Part shown: in pieces, positions 52,349 through 60,448 of the stretch
How the letters are laid out: every line of letters begins with the position of its first letter
How positions within the stretch are numbered: position 1 is the first letter of the stretch
NCBI GenBank assembly: GCA_045637805.1
Contig: JAZUAE010000012.1
Span: forward strand, 124,001-188,000
Direction: 5' to 3'
Source of the DNA: CAKVLG01 sp045637805
GTDB taxonomy: Bacteria; Bacillota; Clostridia; Christensenellales; UBA1242
Length of the DNA: 64,000 bases
Position numbers and translations under genes: made by a program
Notes under the pieces: model-generated
Seen by the model: the letters and a program-made list of their open reading frames with translations, nothing else
The model's database searches: none
Told to the model about the DNA's origin: nothing

Positions 52349-53161
52349 TTAAAATAAGTTTTCTTCCTGCTCGCAAACGGCGTAATTTAGATTTATAAGT
52401 TCTCTAGAAGTGTATGGCTTGTTTGTTGTTGCAATAGGTTGACCGTTTTTGTTGAGGTATGTGCATTTTTGTGAGTGACATTCTGTGGCAAGATAGATTG
52501 TGCCTTCTTGATGACTTATGTTGTCATAATATTTTGAAATACGATTGTTGTTATTGAAAATAGCCTCTATGCCATCACCATGTGCATTGAATGTTGAACG
52601 TATTGTGTTGCCATTTTCGTCAGGCTCGGTCTCTTTTAAAAATGGACCAGAAGTTTTTTCAAAATTCTTATTGATATAAAAATAAATATCGTTGTTAAAT
52701 CTTATACGTCTATAACCATTTTCATTGTATGATTTAACCTCTGCGTAATGAGGGCTAACTGCGAGTGTGTTTTTGTTTATAATTATCGAATTTTTGTATC
52801 TGTTAATATTGTGAACAATAATTTCGTCTCCGTCTACTGTTCCATAAATTTGATTGTTGTTTTGAGGGAGTGAGTTGTTTTCTTGCACTAATAAACCACA
52901 AGGCGTTAAATTTTTACCAAGATTATTAAAAAGATATAATTTGTCACCAGATCTGATAGGTAAGTGCAATATTTTGTCAGTAGTATTTAACTGCATAGTT
53001 GTACTTGCCTGAGTCACATTCTTACATACAACTTTGCCATTATATAAAAGTACTTTTTCAGGTGAGTTTTTATATTCAGCTAAAACATATGTTCCGTCGT
53101 TATTTAGTTTTTCAAAATTTTTAAAACGCATTTTGTTTATAACATTATTAATCTTTCCCAT
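52349..53161 (-). CDS. unknown protein, paralogue of 48312-49157
   Basis: 270 residues; AAGGAG before ATG 53161. Same start (KINNVINKMRFKNFEKL) and the same beta-strand rhythm as the protein at 48312: VLAEYKNSPEKVLLYNGKVV, LYLFNNLGKNLTPCGLLVQ, YFYINKNFEKTSGPFLKET, TYLNKNGQPIATTNKP. The C-terminus is shorter. The two lie on the same strand, 3.2 kb apart, separated by unrelated plus-strand genes. A duplicated, diverged gene of unknown function. Confidence 0.7.
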   Translation of the reverse strand: MGKINNVINKMRFKNFEKLNNDGTYVLAEYKNSPEKVLLYNGKVVCKNVTQASTTMQLNTTDKILHLPIRSGDKLYLFNNLGKNLTPCGLLVQENNSLPQNNNQIYGTVDGDEIIVHNINRYKNSIIINKNTLAVSPHYAEVKSYNENGYRRIRFNNDIYFYINKNFEKTSGPFLKETEPDENGNTIRSTFNAHGDGIEAIFNNNNRISKYYDNISHQEGTIYLATECHSQKCTYLNKNGQPIATTNKPYTSRELINLNYAVCEQEENLF

Positions 53162-53215
53162 ATATACTCCTTATGGCTTTTATTATATACCTCTTAAAAT
53201 AATTGTCAATATCTA

Positions 53216-53662
53216 AACCATTAAAAAATGCAATTTTAAATCTTAAATCATAAAAATCGTGTTTAATTTTGTATTATATTAAGGATATAGGCGTTCATAA
53301 TAAATAAAAAAATTTGCTTTGTGTTTAAATGTGAGGTTTTGTCTACACTAAAGTGGGTTATCAACAGGTGTGAAATTTATTTCGAATATAATTAATATAT
53401 GTTGGTAATAAATTGCCAGGAAGGCTCCTTGCTGCGTAATAAATTGCTAAAGTTTATGCAATAAATTTCCAAAGCAAAGAAAAGAGAAAAGAAACAAAAG
53501 AGAAAAGTAAGTAAATTAATTTGTTTATAATATAAGTTATATATTAACAATAGGGTGGAATTTAAAATTGTATGTTTTAAAAAATTTAAAAAGAGGTCAC
53601 TTTTTCTTTACGACATGCTGTTTGTTTTGGTATAATACCAGTATAAAAAAGTGAGGTGTCTT
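53216..53662. other. 447-bp gene-free stretch with three GYAATAAATTKC copies
   Basis: No gene is visible. GTAATAAATTGC occurs at 53405-53416 and 53436-53447, and GCAATAAATTTC at 53458-53469. TTATCAACA (53359-53367) is one base from a DnaA box. An A/G-rich tract follows (53470-53510). A promoter-like TATAAT (53633-53638) serves the gene at 53663. Confidence 0.4.
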
Positions 53663-54373
53663 ATGGATAGAGAACAAAGAAATAAACTTTATAACAGAAT
53701 TACATATTTTCTTTTCACCTGTCTTCTTATTGCTACAATTATCTTTCCGATGTTTAGCATTAAAACTATTACAGGTGCGTATAGCGAAGAAAGTTGTTCT
53801 TCAGTTTCAGCTTATCAGTTAATTAAAATAGGTTTGATGAGTGAAGAGGGGCGTTCTAGTGAGGCAAGTATGCTTGCTGAAGAAATCGCTGAGTTTGGAC
53901 TTAAACTTGAAAAAGAAGGCAAGTCTGATGAAGATATTTTAAAAGCACTTAAAACAAACTCTGCTTATAACGAGTTTATGCTTATAAACGTATGCAAAGT
54001 TGATGATAGCGAAGTAAAATCTATGGCTATTTGCTTACTTATAACATATATTGTACTTGGCGTGCTTGCACTTATGTTTATTGCTAGCATGATTGTTAGA
54101 AAAGATATATTTGACATGGTTAACATATTTGCTGCAGCTGCGGCTTCAGTTGTTGCAATTGTTGCACTTATAATATCTTTCACATTAACAATAGAGATTA
54201 TTCCAAACGCTCAAAGTTTTGTAATTTGCAGCGAAATGATCATGTATGTACTAGCAATAGGTCCTGTTGCGTTGACAGTTGTTGAGGCTGTTCAGTTCTT
54301 CTTAGCTAGAAAAAAGAGAAAACTCTTAGAAAAAGAAATTATTAAACCTTTCACTGGTGAAGCTGAGGAATAA
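53663..54373 (+). CDS. four-TM membrane protein, first of a pair
   Basis: 236 residues from ATG 53663 (GAGGTG upstream; ATG 53651 overlaps the site). Topology: one TM (about 11-30), an exterior loop of about 80 polar acidic residues (EEGRSSEASMLAEEIAEFGLKLEKEG), then three TMs (about 120-205) and a basic tail ARKKRKLLEKE. Not recognised. The next gene has the same topology and begins 2 nt after the stop, so the pair may form a heteromer. Confidence 0.7.
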   Translation: MDREQRNKLYNRITYFLFTCLLIATIIFPMFSIKTITGAYSEESCSSVSAYQLIKIGLMSEEGRSSEASMLAEEIAEFGLKLEKEGKSDEDILKALKTNSAYNEFMLINVCKVDDSEVKSMAICLLITYIVLGVLALMFIASMIVRKDIFDMVNIFAAAAASVVAIVALIISFTLTIEIIPNAQSFVICSEMIMYVLAIGPVALTVVEAVQFFLARKKRKLLEKEIIKPFTGEAEE

Positions 54374-54375
54374 TT

Positions 54376-55083
54376 ATGGCAGAGAAAAAAACAAGCCTTA
54401 TCAGCAGAATTTTTACCATTGTAATTGCCTTGGCTCTTGGTTTGTTTGTCTTTATTCCTACCTTTGCTATAAATGTTAAGGTTGATACGCTTTCTGGAAC
54501 TGAGACGGTATTTTCTACAAGCGTTTCGGTTAAAGATGTTTTATCAGTGGCTTTTTTAAGTGATGAGGCGAAGAAAGATAAGCGCGAAGAGCTTTTTCTC
54601 AAGCGTGAAGAGGCAAGGGGTGAGCTTATCCTTGACGGCAAGACTGACAAAGAGGCAGACGCCGAGCTTAACAGTTACTCATACTCTAAGGAATATGCTC
54701 TTCTTAAGTATTTTTCAAACGACACTGAGGACGCGGTGCTTGGCATTGCAACGCATACATGGTTAATAATTATCTCAGTGCTTGAGATTGCTATGTTACT
54801 TGCATTGTTACTTAATATTTTATACTCGTATATGAGTATGCAGTATGACAATGTTTCGTATCCTAAAACAAACAAAATTTGTGCGCTTATTGCTGGCGTG
54901 CTTGGCGTTATCATTTCGCTCGTTACTATGATTTGTCTAAAGGAAGATAATGCGGGGCTTATAGCCACTTCTGCAATCAATGTTTTTGGATATATTTTTA
55001 TGGCACTTTCGATTTATCTTCCTGTTCATACAGCTTTGATTTTCAATGGCAAAAAATCTTATATGCAATCTAAAAAGAAATAG
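54376..55083 (+). CDS. four-TM membrane protein, second of a pair
   Basis: 235 residues. One TM (about 10-32), an exterior loop with a charged helix (DEAKKDKREELFLKREEARGELILDGKTDKEAD) and then three TMs (about 115-225), ending in a basic tail. Topology, loop length and spacing copy the upstream gene, with little residue identity by eye, so they are likely ancient paralogues. It ends in TAG before a terminator, upstream of polA. Function unknown. Confidence 0.7.
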   Translation: MAEKKTSLISRIFTIVIALALGLFVFIPTFAINVKVDTLSGTETVFSTSVSVKDVLSVAFLSDEAKKDKREELFLKREEARGELILDGKTDKEADAELNSYSYSKEYALLKYFSNDTEDAVLGIATHTWLIIISVLEIAMLLALLLNILYSYMSMQYDNVSYPKTNKICALIAGVLGVIISLVTMICLKEDNAGLIATSAINVFGYIFMALSIYLPVHTALIFNGKKSYMQSKKK

Positions 55084-55085
55084 TT

Positions 55086-55121
55086 TTTCAGCGCTAGACA
55101 GCGCTGAATACTTTTTTATTA
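55086..55121 (+). terminator. terminator before polA
   Basis: TCAGCGCT, AGAC, AGCGCTGA, then ATAC and T6. Confidence 0.8.
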
Positions 55122-55151
55122 TTTGACTAAAATTTAATTACTGGAGTGTTT

Positions 55152-57692
55152 ATGGCTAAACAAAACAAACTTATAATTGTTGATGGTAACAGTATTTTCT
55201 ATAGATCATTTTACGCGCTTCCGCTCCTTAAAAATCCTAAGGGGCAGCCTTGTAATGCTATCTATGGTTTTTTTATTGAGCTGGTTAAAATTATTCAAAA
55301 TTATCAGCCTACACATTTAGCAGTAGCTTTTGATAAATCTAGGTCTAAGCTTAGAAGTGATCTTTATAGCGAATATAAGGCAAACCGTAAGAAAGCTCCT
55401 GATGAACTTTTATCTCAATTAACACTTATTCGTGAATGCTTGGACGTTGCGGGCGTAAAACACTTTGCAATCGATGGCGTAGAGGGCGACGATGTTGTGG
55501 GCTCACTCGCACGTAGGTTTGAAAAGGAATGTGAAACATTTATTATTTCTTCTGACCGTGACCTCTTTCAGCTCATTAGCGAGCATACTAAAATGCTTTA
55601 TGTAAAAAAGGGTATGAGTGATGTGCGTGAGCTTGACCCTAAGGCTCTGTGTGACCTTATGGGGTTTGCGCCTAGCCACGTCGTGGATATAAAAGCCCTT
55701 GCTGGAGATACTTCAGATAACATACCTGGCGTTGAAGGTATAGGTGAGAAGAGCGCTATTGAACTTGTTACGAAATATGGCTCAATAGAGAATATATTGT
55801 CGAACATTGACGAAATTAAGCCAAGGCAAAAAACTGCGCTACTTGGCAAGGAAGATGTTTGGCAGCTTTGCCGCAAACTGGCGACAATTTATACCGATGC
55901 GCCTTTGGGAGATGTTACTCTTAATGATTTGGTGTACACATATCCGTTTAATCAGGCAACGAAAGAAATGTTCACTGAGTTTGGGTTTAGAACGCTTATA
56001 AATAAGCCTGAAATTTTTGCAAGCGGAGATAGTAGCGTAGGGCTCGTGAATGTAAGTGTTGACGAAGTGCATGAGCGTAAGCTTGTAAACACAATGTCTG
56101 AGCTTGTCGCTGTGCTTTCTATTATAAAAAAAGAGGGCGAGTGTGCTGTTTATTTTGGAGACGAACTCGAAATTTTTGCAGGCGGAAACGCTTTCACTGT
56201 GAAAGTTGATTTTGACATGTATCGTGAGATCGCGTGCAAGGTGTTAAGTGATAAAAATATCCGCAAATTTGTGTTAGACAATCGCAAAGCACGTGAGTTT
56301 GTGCGTGACTTTTCTTGCGTCTTAGAGGGCGAAATCTTTGACTTCATGATTGCTGACCACTTGCGTTCGGGTAGGGTTATTAAGTCTGAGGAAGACGTTA
56401 TAGCTAAACATTCGTCAAAGGACAGGATAATCTTTGACCTTATTCCGCTTTGCCAAGATGCTGAAAAAGACCTTAAGGATAAAAACCTCTATGACCTTTA
56501 TGTGAATGTTGAGCTTCCTCTTTCAGAAGTCTTGGACGATATGAGTGTTCAAGGGTTTAAGGTTAAGTGCGGCACTTTTGTTAAGCTTAATACCAAAGTT
56601 GACCGTGAGCTTGAAAGCCTTAGCAGGGAGATTTGCAAGATGTGCGGCGTGGACTTTAATATTCGTTCACCAAAGCAGCTCGCTGATGTTTTATTTGGCA
56701 AGCTTGGTCTTCCAAATGGCAGCAAAGGCTCGACAAGTATTGATGTTCTCGAGTGGCTGGAAGATAAGCACCCAGTAATCCCGCTAATTATTCGTCATAG
56801 AAAGCTGGGTAAGTTTATGGGTACATATCTCGATGGCTTCCTTCCATATATTTCGGAGGACGGTTTTGTTCATACTATCTTTAATCAGACAATGACTAAT
56901 ACTGGTAGGCTTTCGTCTTCTGAGCCTAATCTGCAAAATATCCCAGTTAGGAGCGAGGATAGTCAGGAAATACGCGCGCTATTTTGTCCGAGAAGTCTGG
57001 ATCATGTTTTAATCGATGCAGATTATTCGCAAATCGAGCTCAGACTTCTTGCTGCGTTTTCAGGTGATGAGCAAATGATTGATGCCTTTGCAAAGGGTAG
57101 GGATATTCACACCGAAACAGCATCTAGCGTTTTTGGTGTAAAGCCTGAGCTTGTTACTAGTCAAATGCGTAGAATAGCAAAGGTTGTAAACTTTGGTATT
57201 ATTTATGGAATTAGCGGTTTTGGCTTGGCTCAGGACCTTAAGATTACTCCAAAACAAGCAAAAGCATATATCGATTCTTTCTTTGAACTTCATCCAAAAG
57301 TTAAAGAGTATATGGATAAAGTAATATCTGATGCAAAATCTACAGGTAAGGTTTATACCATGCTTGGCAGGTTCCGCAATATTGACGCTGAAATTAATTC
57401 ACATAATTTTATCATACGTAGTGGTGCAGAGCGCGCTGCTCAAAATATGCCGCTTCAGGGCTCTGCCGCAGATATTATAAAGATGGCTATGATTAATGTT
57501 TATAAGCGCTTAAGGCGTGAAAAACTTGAGGCAAAACTTATTTGCCAAGTGCATGATGAACTAGTTATAGATGCTCCAAAATCTGAAGAGGAAAAAGTAA
57601 AGAAACTTTTGAAAGAGGAAATGGAGAATGTTGTAAGCCTAGCCGTGCCATTAGAAGTGGAAGTGTCGTCGGGGTCCCTTTGGCAACATTAA
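55152..57692 (+). CDS. polA: DNA polymerase I
   Basis: 846 residues from ATG 55152 (CTGGAG site). Residues 1-290 are the 5'-3' exonuclease: IIVDGNSIFYRSFYAL, VAFDKSRSKLRSDLYSEYKANRKKAP-type, EGDDVVGSLAR, SSDRDLFQLI and the helix-hairpin-helix GDTSDNIPGVEGIGEKSA. The middle domain (about 300-460) lacks the DxE and DxxxD metal residues of a working 3'-5' exonuclease, as in Taq and Bacillus Pol I. The polymerase has motif A DADYSQIELRLLA, motif B RRIAKVVNFGIIYG and motif C QVHDELVI. It fills gaps and removes RNA primers. Monocistronic. Confidence 0.95.
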   Translation: MAKQNKLIIVDGNSIFYRSFYALPLLKNPKGQPCNAIYGFFIELVKIIQNYQPTHLAVAFDKSRSKLRSDLYSEYKANRKKAPDELLSQLTLIRECLDVAGVKHFAIDGVEGDDVVGSLARRFEKECETFIISSDRDLFQLISEHTKMLYVKKGMSDVRELDPKALCDLMGFAPSHVVDIKALAGDTSDNIPGVEGIGEKSAIELVTKYGSIENILSNIDEIKPRQKTALLGKEDVWQLCRKLATIYTDAPLGDVTLNDLVYTYPFNQATKEMFTEFGFRTLINKPEIFASGDSSVGLVNVSVDEVHERKLVNTMSELVAVLSIIKKEGECAVYFGDELEIFAGGNAFTVKVDFDMYREIACKVLSDKNIRKFVLDNRKAREFVRDFSCVLEGEIFDFMIADHLRSGRVIKSEEDVIAKHSSKDRIIFDLIPLCQDAEKDLKDKNLYDLYVNVELPLSEVLDDMSVQGFKVKCGTFVKLNTKVDRELESLSREICKMCGVDFNIRSPKQLADVLFGKLGLPNGSKGSTSIDVLEWLEDKHPVIPLIIRHRKLGKFMGTYLDGFLPYISEDGFVHTIFNQTMTNTGRLSSSEPNLQNIPVRSEDSQEIRALFCPRSLDHVLIDADYSQIELRLLAAFSGDEQMIDAFAKGRDIHTETASSVFGVKPELVTSQMRRIAKVVNFGIIYGISGFGLAQDLKITPKQAKAYIDSFFELHPKVKEYMDKVISDAKSTGKVYTMLGRFRNIDAEINSHNFIIRSGAERAAQNMPLQGSAADIIKMAMINVYKRLRREKLEAKLICQVHDELVIDAPKSEEEKVKKLLKEEMENVVSLAVPLEVEVSSGSLWQH

Positions 57693-57726
57693 TTAATCGG
57701 GGCAACAATTCATCATTTTAGTGCAG

Positions 57727-57786
57727 AAAATCAAAAAAATCCAAACAGTCTTTTACGATTAGTAAACTCCTGTTTGGATTTTTTAT
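57727..57786 (+). terminator. composite terminator with TTTACGATTAGTAAA apex (2)
   Basis: AAATCCAAACAG pairs with CTGTTTGGATTT; the apex TTTAC-GATTA-GTAAA is the same as at 48264-48312 while the outer stem differs. T-run follows. Confidence 0.8.
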
Positions 57787-57848
57787 TTTCTTTCTAAAAT
57801 ACTAAATTCTTGCCCCGATTGAAATAAACATCAATCTTACAGTGTTGC

Positions 57849-58328
57849 CTAGTAAATGTTTATTAGTGACGTGTGTGTTGATTCTGCATAATAGTAGGCT
57901 TGTTTGGTAATCTCTTCAGGTGAAAGGGGATTTGAAACACTGTCTATTTTATAATTTAGTGGTGCATAAATGTATTCATTATAATTAAAGATACAAAAAT
58001 CGCTTGAATCTATTACTTTTTTATCAAGTTCGAAATTTTGTATCAATTTATCATCTAACATAAATTTTTCTTCCAACTCTAAGCTGTTAAAAGTCTTAGA
58101 GTTTTCTTTTGTCAAAAAAGCAATTCGTTTAATGTAAGGAAAGGTTTGTTTTAACTTTGATATACAGTTGTATGCTAATTTTTCAAAAGGACTATAGCTA
58201 TAGAAAATAAAAGTTTTATAATTATCAAAGTATATTAGTGGCAATAAGAATTTTTCCAGTTTGTCTTGTAATTGTTTTTCATTTTCTAAGGTGGCGTATC
58301 CTATAAAAGAGCAAGTATTTGTATTCAT
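57849..58328 (-). CDS. SLOG-like (YpsA/DUF1273-related) protein
   Basis: 159 residues; AAAAGGAG before ATG 58328. CSFIGYATLENEKQLQDKLEKFLLPLIYFDNYKTFIFYSYSPFEKLAYNCISKLKQTFPYIKRIAFLT follows the layout of short SLOG proteins (C-x-F-I-G-H-R...L...L-I...T-F-x-F-G-x-x-x-x-F-D-x-L-A...L-K-x-x-Y-P-x-I), named here by key positions: His after IG is Tyr, Gly after F is Ser and Asp is Glu. This divergence may mean altered ligand binding. It is divergent from an XRE regulator with shared 11-bp repeats. Confidence 0.6.
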   Translation of the reverse strand: MNTNTCSFIGYATLENEKQLQDKLEKFLLPLIYFDNYKTFIFYSYSPFEKLAYNCISKLKQTFPYIKRIAFLTKENSKTFNSLELEEKFMLDDKLIQNFELDKKVIDSSDFCIFNYNEYIYAPLNYKIDSVSNPLSPEEITKQAYYYAESTHTSLINIY

Positions 58329-58380
58329 TTTTTACTCCTTTTCATCTCATATTATTTTTGCATAATCGAAAACAAAAGTC

Positions 58381-58439
58381 AAGGATATATCCCTGAATAT
58401 TTCCAAGTGCAAATGATACACTAAAATAAAGGATATATC
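58381..58439. promoter_or_regulatory. paired AAGGATATATC repeats around an XRE promoter
   Basis: AAGGATATATC at 58381-58391 and 58429-58439, direct, 48 bp apart, flanking a TACACT -10 box (58417-58422). The second copy lies just upstream of the ribosome site. A likely operator for the regulator encoded at 58452. Confidence 0.5.
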
Positions 58440-58451
58440 GTGGGGTGAAAA

Positions 58452-58691
58452 ATGAAAGTTACTGATGCAATTACACATAGAATAATTAATTTATGTAAGG
58501 AAAGGGAAATTACACCAAACAAACTTGGCACAATTTCAGGAGTAGAGCCAAGCACAATTACCAGTATATTTTATGGAAAAAGTAAAAATCCAGGAATCGT
58601 GACAATAAAAAATTTGTGTGATGGTTTTGGTATATCATTATCAGACTTTTTCAATGATGAGATTTTTAAAGATAAAAACCTAGAAGAGTAA
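58452..58691 (+). CDS. XRE family regulator
   Basis: 79 residues, essentially one HTH_3 domain: ITHRIINLCKEREITPNKLGTISGVEPSTITSIFYGKSKNPGIVTIKNLCDGFGISLSDFF, in which helix 2-3 is TPNKLGTISGVEPSTITSI. The K-x-x-N-P-x-(I/V)-x-T-I-x-x-(I/L)-C motif is typical of the small Bacillota XRE proteins. GGGGTG precedes ATG. It is probably autoregulated through the AAGGATATATC repeats and may also control the divergent SLOG-like gene. Confidence 0.85.
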   Translation: MKVTDAITHRIINLCKEREITPNKLGTISGVEPSTITSIFYGKSKNPGIVTIKNLCDGFGISLSDFFNDEIFKDKNLEE

Positions 58692-58736
58692 AAAAGTTTC
58701 CGGTAGGTACTTTTTTGTATATAAATATAGGTAATA

Positions 58737-59345
58737 ATGAAGACGCTCACAGATGTTCGCTATGAAGCCGCTACGCTAATGACGAGGCTCAATTCTTTCG
58801 CCATGAAGAGCAAACTGAAAGTTTGCATGAAGTCAAGAAAATTATACCATTTAAAAATTCAAAAGGATAAATAAAATAAATGTTAACAAAAGAAAATAAA
58901 TTACTACAATTATCAAAAGAATTTGCTATTGATGTTATTGAATGACAAAAACAATTAAAGAATAAAAATGAAAATATCATATCTAATCAAATAGGAAGAA
59001 GTGGCACAAGTATTGGTGCAAATATTAGTGAAGCACAATATGCTCAAGGGAAGGCTGATTTTGTTTCAAAATTAAAGATAGCTTTAAAAGAGTGTAATGA
59101 AACTTTATACTGGTTAGATCTTGGGCTAAACACAAAATATATAGATGAAAAAGTTTATGAAACTTTAAATAAAAATGTTTAAATATTAGGGTTTTGCTGA
59201 TAAAATCTTGTAAAACCGCTCAAAATTAAAATAACTTTTTAAAGTTACCGTAAGGTCAATAGTGTTGCGTCTAGCAACTCTTCATGTCCGATAGGACTCT
59301 TCATGCGCGTTAGCGTTCTTCATGTATCGTCAGATATTCTTCATT
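58737..59345 (+). mobile_element. IVP/S23-type element with hairpin-array ends
   Basis: The left end (58737-58832) is a run of short stems separated by ATGAAG, e.g. GCAAACT-GAA-AGTTTGC. The right end (59241-59345) carries stems separated by CTTCAT, the inverse orientation: GTTGC-GTCTA-GCAAC, TCC-GATA-GGA, GCG-TTA-GCG types. Between them is a broken four-helix-bundle (IVP) gene. Partial or gene-less copies lie at 31009-31150 and 61298-61377. Confidence 0.6.
58880..59182 (+). pseudogene. four-helix-bundle protein (23S rRNA intervening-sequence/S23 family), TGA at codon 22
   Basis: The frame from ATG 58880 to TAA 59180 encodes 100 codons, interrupted once by TGA at 58943-58945. Downstream it matches the IVP/S23 family: ISNQIGRSGTSIGANISEAQYAQGKADFVSKLKIALKECNETLYWLDL, in which the conserved R-S-G-T-S-I-G-A-N and K-I-A-L-K-E-x-x-E-T-x-Y-W-L residues are intact. 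Family members usually sit in 23S rRNA insertions. AAAGGA lies upstream. All other codons are sound, so either the break is recent or the TGA is read through. Confidence 0.72.
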
Positions 59346-59356
59346 AACATTTAGAC

Positions 59357-59391
59357 ATTAAAAAAGAGAGCAATTAGCTCTCTTTTTTATA
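59357..59391. terminator. terminator of degV
   Basis: AAAAAAGAGAGC, AATTA, GCTCTCTTTTTT. Confidence 0.85.
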
Positions 59392-59411
59392 AATGATGAT
59401 GTTGACTTAAT

Positions 59412-60281
59412 TTAACGCTTATTAGAAGTATAAACTAACCCAACAGCGCCAGGTCCGCAGTGTGTGCCGATTACCGGTCCGATGGTCAGGCGTTTTATTT
59501 CAACCTTGCCGTCAACAACTGGTGCGATTAAGTTTTCAATCATGTCGGCTACTGGTTTGTTTTCAGCGTCTATTATGTAGATAGGGCAGGTAGATTCCTT
59601 TATATAGTTATCTGCAAAGTTCTTAGCGATGATGCTTGCAGCTTTTTTAGTACCGTTACCAGCAGCTATTTTAACAATCTTACCCTCGTCAGACACGTGA
59701 AGGATAGGTTTTATGTTTAAAAGTCCGCCGATTACAGCTGCTGCTGCAGAAAGACGGCCACCACGCTTTAAATGGGTTAAGCTGTCTACCATAAACTGGC
59801 AGGCAACTGTTGGAGCAAACTCTTCGCAGAATGCTAAAAGTTCTTCGTCTGTTGCACCTGCTGCTTTCTTTTTAGCAGCCTCAAGTACAACCAAACCACC
59901 ACCAACGCAAATACTCTTTGTATTAAATGTAATAACTTTTCTTTCTGGATATTTTTGTTTAAGCTCGTCAAGGGCAAGTTTCATGTAATTAAATGTACCT
60001 GATAACTGGTCAGAAAAGTGAATATAGAATATATCTTCGCCAGCTTTGAAAATAGGTTCAAAATAGTTTACATAGTCTGCAGGGTTAAGAGCAGCAGTTA
60101 GTGGCATTGAACCTTCACGTACTCTTTTATAGAAGTGGGCAATAGCCTCTTCATCTTTACCCATATCATAAACCTTTTCCTCGCCATCTAGAATGTAAGG
60201 CATGCCAAGCACATGAATGCCATATTTCTCAACATCTCTCCAGTCCATTTCGCAATCTGTATCTGTAAATAAAACGCTCAT
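59412..60281 (-). CDS. DegV family fatty-acid-binding protein
   Basis: 289 residues; AAAGGAG before ATG 60281. VLFTDTDCEMDWRDVEKYGIHVLGMPYILDGE is the DegV N-terminus, FYIHFSDQLSGTFNYMKLALDEL carries the conserved S-x-x-L-S-G-T-x-x-x/A lipid-headgroup motif, and MVDSLTHLKRGGRLS, LLNIKPILHVSDEGKIV and GPVIGTHCGPGAVGLVY complete the family. DegV (FakB-like) binds fatty acids and presents them to the kinase FakA to make acyl phosphate for phospholipids. Monocistronic; full length. Confidence 0.92.
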   Translation of the reverse strand: MSVLFTDTDCEMDWRDVEKYGIHVLGMPYILDGEEKVYDMGKDEEAIAHFYKRVREGSMPLTAALNPADYVNYFEPIFKAGEDIFYIHFSDQLSGTFNYMKLALDELKQKYPERKVITFNTKSICVGGGLVVLEAAKKKAAGATDEELLAFCEEFAPTVACQFMVDSLTHLKRGGRLSAAAAVIGGLLNIKPILHVSDEGKIVKIAAGNGTKKAASIIAKNFADNYIKESTCPIYIIDAENKPVADMIENLIAPVVDGKVEIKRLTIGPVIGTHCGPGAVGLVYTSNKR

Positions 60282-60410
60282 TAGTATAAACTCCTTTTTT
60301 CAACAAATTAATATTGTTTGTAGATTTATTATATAACTTTTTAATTCTTTTGGCAAATCTTTTCTACAGTTATTTATTAAATGTTGAACATTTTATTTTG
60401 CGTTTGCATC

Positions 60411-60439
60411 TTGAAAAAGAAGTTGGTGTGTGTTATAAT
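60411..60439 (+). promoter_or_regulatory. promoter of gene 60449, near-leaderless
   Basis: TTGAAA (60411-60416), 17 nt, TATAAT (60434-60439), 9 nt, ATG. No Shine-Dalgarno fits. Confidence 0.6.
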
Positions 60440-60448
60440 GTAAGTGTT

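Noticed and set aside
58737..58832. ATGAAG-separated units as a CRISPR array
   Set aside because: The shared unit is only six bases, spacers are self-complementary hairpins of uneven length, and no cas gene is present.
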